NCBI GenBank assembly: GCA_934140285.1
Contig: CAKPBI010000001.1
Location: forward strand, 1 to 64,000
DNA length: 64,000 bases
Direction: 5' to 3'
Source of the DNA: an uncultured Bacilli bacterium
Lineage (GTDB): Bacteria; Bacillota_I; Bacilli_A; ML615J-28; CAG-313
The notes under the pieces were generated by a model. The model saw only the letters and a list, made by a program, of their open reading frames with translations. It did no database searches and was not told where the DNA came from. A program made the translations under genes and the position numbers. This document shows positions 60,622 to 64,000 of this stretch, one piece after another (the first letter of the stretch is position 1; each line of letters begins with the position of its first letter).

Positions 60622-60906
60622 ATGAATTCAAACATTAATAAGGAAAATCAAAATATAACAATTATTGATCGAAAAGAATTAAAAATTACAGGTGTTAATA
60701 AGATTGAAAGCTTGAATGATAAAGAATTTCTTGTTAAAACAATAAATGGGAATATAACTATATGTGGCGAAAATTTAGAAATGAAACATTTAGATTTAGA
60801 AAGACAAATATTGGAAATAATAGGTACAATTAATTCTTTAGTATATGATAGTCATGAACAAAAGAAAGAAAAGAAAGGCAATTTCTTTGGTAAGTTATTT
60901 AAATGA
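60622..60906 (+). CDS. yabP: Sporulation protein YabP
   Basis: 94-residue homologue of the YabP/YqfC family, required with YabQ for spore cortex formation in Bacillus. Recognisable line-up: RKELKITGVNKIESLNDKEF, then GNITICGENLEMKHLDLE, then a NFFGKLFK end resembling Bacillus YabP. The start is ATG 60622 with AAGGAG 10 nt upstream; an in-frame GTG at 60613 lies only 1 nt after that site. It overlaps yabQ by 4 nt, and both lie near rqcP (yabO), as in Bacillus where the order is yabO-yabP-yabQ. Confidence 0.88.
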   Translation: MNSNINKENQNITIIDRKELKITGVNKIESLNDKEFLVKTINGNITICGENLEMKHLDLERQILEIIGTINSLVYDSHEQKKEKKGNFFGKLFK

Positions 60907-61325
60907 TTCATACTTTAAATGAAGAATTATATATTATAATTTATTTAATTTTCTTTGGATTATATATTTCATCCACATATGACTTTTTTTTGAAAGTTTT
61001 AACGGAAACAAAAACTAGTAAAATACTTAATATACTCTTTCAAATATTCTTCTGTATACTTCAACTAACAATAACATACTTTTTTACATACAAGCTTGCG
61101 GCTGGCTATATTCCTATTTATTTTATAATATTTGTTATTTTAGGAGTATTAATTTATTACTTTATATGTAGAAAAACTCTAATAAGTACAACGTCCCAAT
61201 TTATAAAAATATGTAAAAAATTAAATATAAATAAAAAAATTAAATCGTTATTATATTCACAAACAGTTATAAAAAAAATTCATCGGGGGATACTAAAAAT
61301 AAAAAACAGGCAAAAAAAGAAATAA
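60903..61325 (+). CDS. yabQ: Spore cortex protein YabQ-like
   Basis: 140-residue membrane protein with about four hydrophobic segments (YIIIYLIFFGLYISSTYDFF, ILFQIFFCILQLTITYFF and others) and a strongly basic cytosolic C-terminus. Family assignment rests on the YabQ-like size and topology and on the coupled position after yabP (ATGA overlap). Bacillus divIC, which normally follows, is absent; a terminator and tRNA genes follow instead. Confidence 0.75.
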   Translation: MIHTLNEELYIIIYLIFFGLYISSTYDFFLKVLTETKTSKILNILFQIFFCILQLTITYFFTYKLAAGYIPIYFIIFVILGVLIYYFICRKTLISTTSQFIKICKKLNINKKIKSLLYSQTVIKKIHRGILKIKNRQKKK

Positions 61326-61331
61326 AAAAAT

Positions 61332-61373
61332 AAAAAGTTTCGTTAAAATAAAAAATTAATGAAGCTTTTTATT
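61332..61373 (+). terminator. Terminator after yabQ
   Basis: 15-bp stem AAAAAGTTTCGTTAA (61332-61346)/TTAATGAAGCTTTTT (61356-61370) with two wobble pairs, 9-nt A-rich loop. Confidence 0.75.
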
Positions 61374-61390
61374 AAAAATGTGCAAAACGA

Positions 61391-61419
61391 TTTACAAAAT
61401 AAATAAAATATTATATAAT
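61391..61419 (+). promoter_or_regulatory. Promoter of the tRNA-Tyr/tRNA-Gln unit
   Basis: TTTACA (61391-61396), 17-nt spacer, TATAAT (61414-61419), 18 nt before the first tRNA. Confidence 0.8.
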
Positions 61420-61437
61420 AATTAAGCAATATGCAAT

Positions 61438-61522
61438 GGGGAGGTAGCGAAGTGGCTAAACGCGGTGGACTGTAAATCCACTCTCTCCGAGTTCGATGGT
61501 TCGAATCCGTCCCTCCCCACCA
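61438..61522 (+). tRNA. tRNA-Tyr (GTA), CCA encoded
   Basis: Acceptor stem GGGGAGG (61438-61444) pairs with CCTCCCC (61512-61518); discriminator A at 61519 and CCA at 61520-61522. Anticodon loop CTGTAAA gives GTA at 61472-61474. A long variable arm between the anticodon and T arms fits tRNA-Tyr, a class II tRNA. The T arm contains GGTTCGAATCC. Confidence 0.96.
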
Positions 61523-61529
61523 TTTTGTT

Positions 61530-61605
61530 AGGGCTATAGCCAAGCGGTAAGGCAACGGACTTTGACTCCGTCATTTCGATAGTTCGAATCTATCTAGCCC
61601 TACCA
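61530..61605 (+). tRNA. tRNA-Gln (TTG), CCA encoded
   Basis: Acceptor stem AGGGCTA (61530-61536) pairs with TAGCCCT (61595-61601); discriminator A61602 and CCA 61603-61605. The anticodon loop CTTTGAC gives TTG at 61562-61564. The body closely matches the Bacillus tRNA-Gln sequence, which begins with a 1-72 U-A pair; here it is A-U. Confidence 0.96.
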
Positions 61606-61617
61606 TTCATTAGAATG

Positions 61618-61640
61618 AGTCGTTAATTCGACTTTTTTAT
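61618..61640 (+). terminator. First terminator after the tRNA genes
   Basis: Short stem AGTCG (61618-61622)/CGACT (61629-61633) followed by TTTTT. Confidence 0.65.
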
Positions 61641-61656
61641 TTTCTTTTCCCAAAAG

Positions 61657-61680
61657 AAGCTCATGAGAGCTTTTTTTTAT
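61657..61680 (+). terminator. Second terminator after the tRNA genes
   Basis: Stem AAGCTC (61657-61662)/GAGCTT (61667-61672), loop ATGA, followed by a run of eight Ts. Tandem terminators insulate the tRNA unit. Confidence 0.75.
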
Positions 61681-61787
61681 TTTTTAAAATAAGAAAAAAT
61701 CCTTTAGCAACCAATTTTATTAATTACAAAATTAAAGCTGTTAAATGGTAATTAAAGGGTTAAAGTATGTTAAAAAATGTTTTATAT

Positions 61788-61816
61788 TTTATAAAAATAT
61801 AATTATGTGGTATAAT
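61788..61816 (+). promoter_or_regulatory. Promoter of the HAAS-domain gene
   Basis: Extended -10 TGGTATAAT (hexamer 61811-61816) with a weak TTTATA at 61788-61793, 17-nt spacer. Confidence 0.65.
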
Positions 61817-61840
61817 AAGAATTAAAGGATGTGATGATAA

Positions 61841-63820
61841 TTGTCTACTCTAAAAGAATTTTTATTTGAACTTTCCGAAGAACTGCGCTTTCTTCCTCCA
61901 AAGCAAGTCAATGAAGTCCTTAGACATTACCGAGATAAAGTCAATGTTGAAGTAGACTATGGAACTCCCGAAGAAAAAGTAATAGCTTCTTTAAAAACAC
62001 CAAAAGAAATAGCAGAAGACATATATAAAATGCATGGTGTAAACTATTTGGAAAAAAGAAAAAAACATGTTGCTTTTAAGGAAACATGTCTTGCGTTAGT
62101 ATATTCAATAGTGTTAATACTATCAATTGTATCATTTATAGTATTAAGCATTTTTATAATAAAAATATTAATAAATATGTTTGGTTTAATTATACATTGT
62201 TTTTCAGCCAACCAAATAATAGACAAAATCATATCAAGCTTATGTGTATTTAGCTACTTTGTGGTTATGATGATATTTTATATTTTTATTGTTGATTTAT
62301 TTTTAATAATCTTTTCCACATTTATAAAAAATATTCTCCATTGTTTTGATAAAACTAGAAATAAACATTACCCAATTTTAAATTTTACTATTAATGGTTG
62401 GCTTAATGTTAAAACAGAGAAACCTAAAATATTAATTAAAACCTTTGGAATAACAATAGGTGCATTTGTGTTTTTAGGAATATGTAGCTATTTCACAAAA
62501 GGTTATATCTATAGAAGTATAAAAAATATAAATGCTAACTCTACAGAAATAAGTGAAAAGTTTCAAAATGACAATTGTGAAAATATAGAAATTAATGGTC
62601 TAAATGCATATGTCGTAATCGACATAGATGATTCATTGCTTACACCAAAGATTATAATGGAAACTGAGTTCTCAAATTCATATACAATCACAGTTGATGA
62701 AACAAGTAAAACAACCATAATTAATATTAAAGATTCAAAAACATATGATCTAATAGGGATATTGAAAGCTCCAACCACAGTTTTAAAAATAACATTGCCA
62801 AAAAATAAAATAATAAAAAATCTTAATTTAAATGTGAAATATGGAAAAGTAATAACTGATGGAATTGATAATATTGAAAATTTAAAAATTGATACCATAA
62901 CTGCGAATATCAGTTTAAATAATAGTAAATTTACGAATTTAGATTTATCAGCAGAAACTAATGATATAGTTGTGAAAGATAATTCCATTGTGAACTCTAA
63001 TATTAACTCCCAGTCAGGTTCAGTTACTTGTGTTGACACATCATTTGAACAATTAATACATAATAATGGATCATCAAAAGTTCAAATGATAAATTGTTTA
63101 ATAAGTAATTATACATTAAAAAATCAATCTGGTACAATCTATCTAGAAAGATTGAATGGTAAAAATATAAACGTAACTTCTCGAACATCACTTAATGAAT
63201 ATTATGATTTGTATTATGATGATGGTACTTTTGAGATAAATAGTACAGGTTCTTTAAAACTTACAAGAGCTATTTTCAAAACAAAACTAAGTGTTAAGTC
63301 TGAAAATTCATCACACCAAGTTTTGTCATATGTAACATCACCTATAATTGATTTAAATGCGACTACAGGGCAAATAATTTTAGAGAAAATAAATGCCAAA
63401 TACTCGCTAAAACAAATTGAATCATTTGATGAAGATTATCAAAAATACATCCAAGAATTTAATAATGCAATCGATGATTTGAATGCCTTAGTTAATTTAA
63501 AAGTTAAATCTAAAAGAGCTAACGTTTCATTTAGTGATTCTATGATTGATATACTAACTTATGAAATTACTTCTGCTTCAACAGCAATTGAAAATATTAA
63601 ATCGACAAAATCAGATATAACTTTAAAAGATACAGGAGCAAAAATAAATGAATTTTATGGATCAGCATTAAATTTAATTTTAAGTAGTTCTTCATATAAT
63701 AGTATGACATCTGTTGAATTTTATAATAAAAAAGAATCAAATATGAAAGTATCATTAACAAAAGATGGAATGTCAGAATTGCTATATGAAAATATTGAAA
63801 TAAATAAGGATGATAACTAG
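61841..63820 (+). CDS. HAAS-domain membrane protein with DUF4097-like extracellular repeats
   Basis: 659-residue protein. Residues 1-65 match the HAAS/DUF1700-type helical domain (ELRFLPPKQVNEVLRHYRDK, PEEKVIASLKTPKEIAEDIY). Residues about 75-225 hold three to four membrane segments. Residues about 240-650 are outside or in a soluble part with repeating short beta-strand units (IETNGLNAYVVIDIDD, LKIDTITANISLNNSKFTNL) like the DUF4097 adhesin-type beta-helix. The TTG start at 61841 is forced by an in-frame stop just upstream, and AGGATGTGAT lies 5 nt before it. Family members often pair with PadR regulators; none is seen here. A further membrane-protein gene follows immediately. Confidence 0.82.
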   Translation: MSTLKEFLFELSEELRFLPPKQVNEVLRHYRDKVNVEVDYGTPEEKVIASLKTPKEIAEDIYKMHGVNYLEKRKKHVAFKETCLALVYSIVLILSIVSFIVLSIFIIKILINMFGLIIHCFSANQIIDKIISSLCVFSYFVVMMIFYIFIVDLFLIIFSTFIKNILHCFDKTRNKHYPILNFTINGWLNVKTEKPKILIKTFGITIGAFVFLGICSYFTKGYIYRSIKNINANSTEISEKFQNDNCENIEINGLNAYVVIDIDDSLLTPKIIMETEFSNSYTITVDETSKTTIINIKDSKTYDLIGILKAPTTVLKITLPKNKIIKNLNLNVKYGKVITDGIDNIENLKIDTITANISLNNSKFTNLDLSAETNDIVVKDNSIVNSNINSQSGSVTCVDTSFEQLIHNNGSSKVQMINCLISNYTLKNQSGTIYLERLNGKNINVTSRTSLNEYYDLYYDDGTFEINSTGSLKLTRAIFKTKLSVKSENSSHQVLSYVTSPIIDLNATTGQIILEKINAKYSLKQIESFDEDYQKYIQEFNNAIDDLNALVNLKVKSKRANVSFSDSMIDILTYEITSASTAIENIKSTKSDITLKDTGAKINEFYGSALNLILSSSSYNSMTSVEFYNKKESNMKVSLTKDGMSELLYENIEINKDDN

Positions 63821-63821
63821 A

Positions 63822-64000
63822 ATGAGCAAAAAAATGAAAAGCATAATATTTCTTATCGTGACACTATTAGGCTTTGCTATATATCTTACTTTATATTTTT
63901 TAGTTCCCATTGTTGATCAATTACCATTCTTAAAATATTTAATTTTATTCTTAGGCTATTTCAGTATTGTGTTATTTACTATTGGCCTATTTAATTATCG
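63822..64000 (+). CDS. Membrane protein, truncated at the window edge
   Basis: First 59 codons only. Begins MSKKMKSIIFLIVTLLGFAI with AAGGAT upstream, overlapping nothing and lying 1 nt after the HAAS gene stop. Two membrane segments are visible (residues about 7-30 and 39-57). The fragment is too short to identify; it is likely an operon partner of the HAAS protein. Confidence 0.7.
   Translation, partial: MSKKMKSIIFLIVTLLGFAIYLTLYFLVPIVDQLPFLKYLILFLGYFSIVLFTIGLFNY

Noticed and set aside
1..64000. Mollicute genetic code with TGA as Trp
   Set aside because: TGA terminates real genes such as sufU, holB and yabP, and TGG codes Trp throughout.
1..64000. CRISPR arrays, insertion sequences, prophage or restriction-defence genes
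   Set aside because: No repeat-spacer arrays, transposases, integrases, inverted-repeat ends or nuclease/helicase cassettes were seen.

Overview
The window is an A+T-rich stretch of a Firmicutes (Bacillota) chromosome. Gene order, short intergenic gaps, Bacillus-like Shine-Dalgarno sites, TTG/GTG starts, zinc-ribbon S14 and L36, a SUF operon in Bacillus order, ECF transporter genes next to the ribosomal cluster, and yabP/yabQ sporulation genes all fit the Bacilli/Erysipelotrichia side of the phylum. TGA is used as a stop and TGG codes Trp, so it is not a mollicute with code 4. Pyruvate:ferredoxin oxidoreductase points to an anaerobic, probably host-associated, fermentative organism. My best guess is an uncultured Erysipelotrichia/RF39/RFN20-like lineage; this is inference, not shown directly.

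Region 1 (1-14850) is a complete S10-spc-alpha ribosomal operon: rpsJ, rplC, rplD, rplW, rplB, rpsS, rplV, rpsC, rplP, rpmC, rpsQ, rplN, rplX, rplE, rpsZ, rpsH, rplF, rplR, rpsE, rpmD, rplO, secY, adk, map, infA, rpmJ, rpsM, rpsK, rpoA, rplQ. It is preceded by a terminator, a promoter and a structured leader, and closed by a strong terminator. Region 2 (14851-20355) holds a separately promoted VWA-domain lipoprotein and a site-2-type membrane protease, then ecfA1-ecfA2-ecfT-truA. rplM-rpsI, which often follow truA in Bacillus, are absent.

Region 3 (20342-24884) is a housekeeping block (tmk, holB, ricT, yabB-like methyltransferase, rsmI) known from the Bacillus origin region, plus a small orphan gene on the minus strand. 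Region 4 (24889-31389) is the most unusual part: a YwaF/TMEM164-like membrane domain fused to an ABC ATPase, a large permease, a membrane-anchored Ig-like protein, and a lipoprotein with an InlB-type repeat followed by a beta-helix-like body. Region 5 (31362-41147) has murE (minus), nifJ, several small lipoproteins and membrane proteins including one gene broken by a single in-frame stop, and pckA.

Region 6 (41171-45960) is the sufCDSUB iron-sulfur operon, which would supply clusters to PFOR and others. Region 7 has a divergent Fe/Mn-superoxide-dismutase-like gene (minus), then an alpha/beta hydrolase, a membrane-anchored Mur ligase and a D-Ala-D-Ala-ligase-like ATP-grasp enzyme. Region 8 (50104-61373) is a scrambled version of the Bacillus tilS-ftsH-hslO-lysS neighbourhood: tilS-ftsH-rqcP-maf, M42 peptidase and hslO (minus), an unknown acidic protein, htpG under a textbook promoter plus a perfect CIRCE operator, lysS (minus), and yabP-yabQ. 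The end holds tRNA-Tyr and tRNA-Gln, a large HAAS-domain membrane protein with a repetitive extracytoplasmic part, and a truncated membrane-protein gene.

Promoters are easy to see: many have TATAAT with a 17-nt spacer and an extended TGn. Intrinsic terminators separate almost every transcription unit and several serve both strands. No CRISPR array, insertion sequence, prophage or restriction system was seen.
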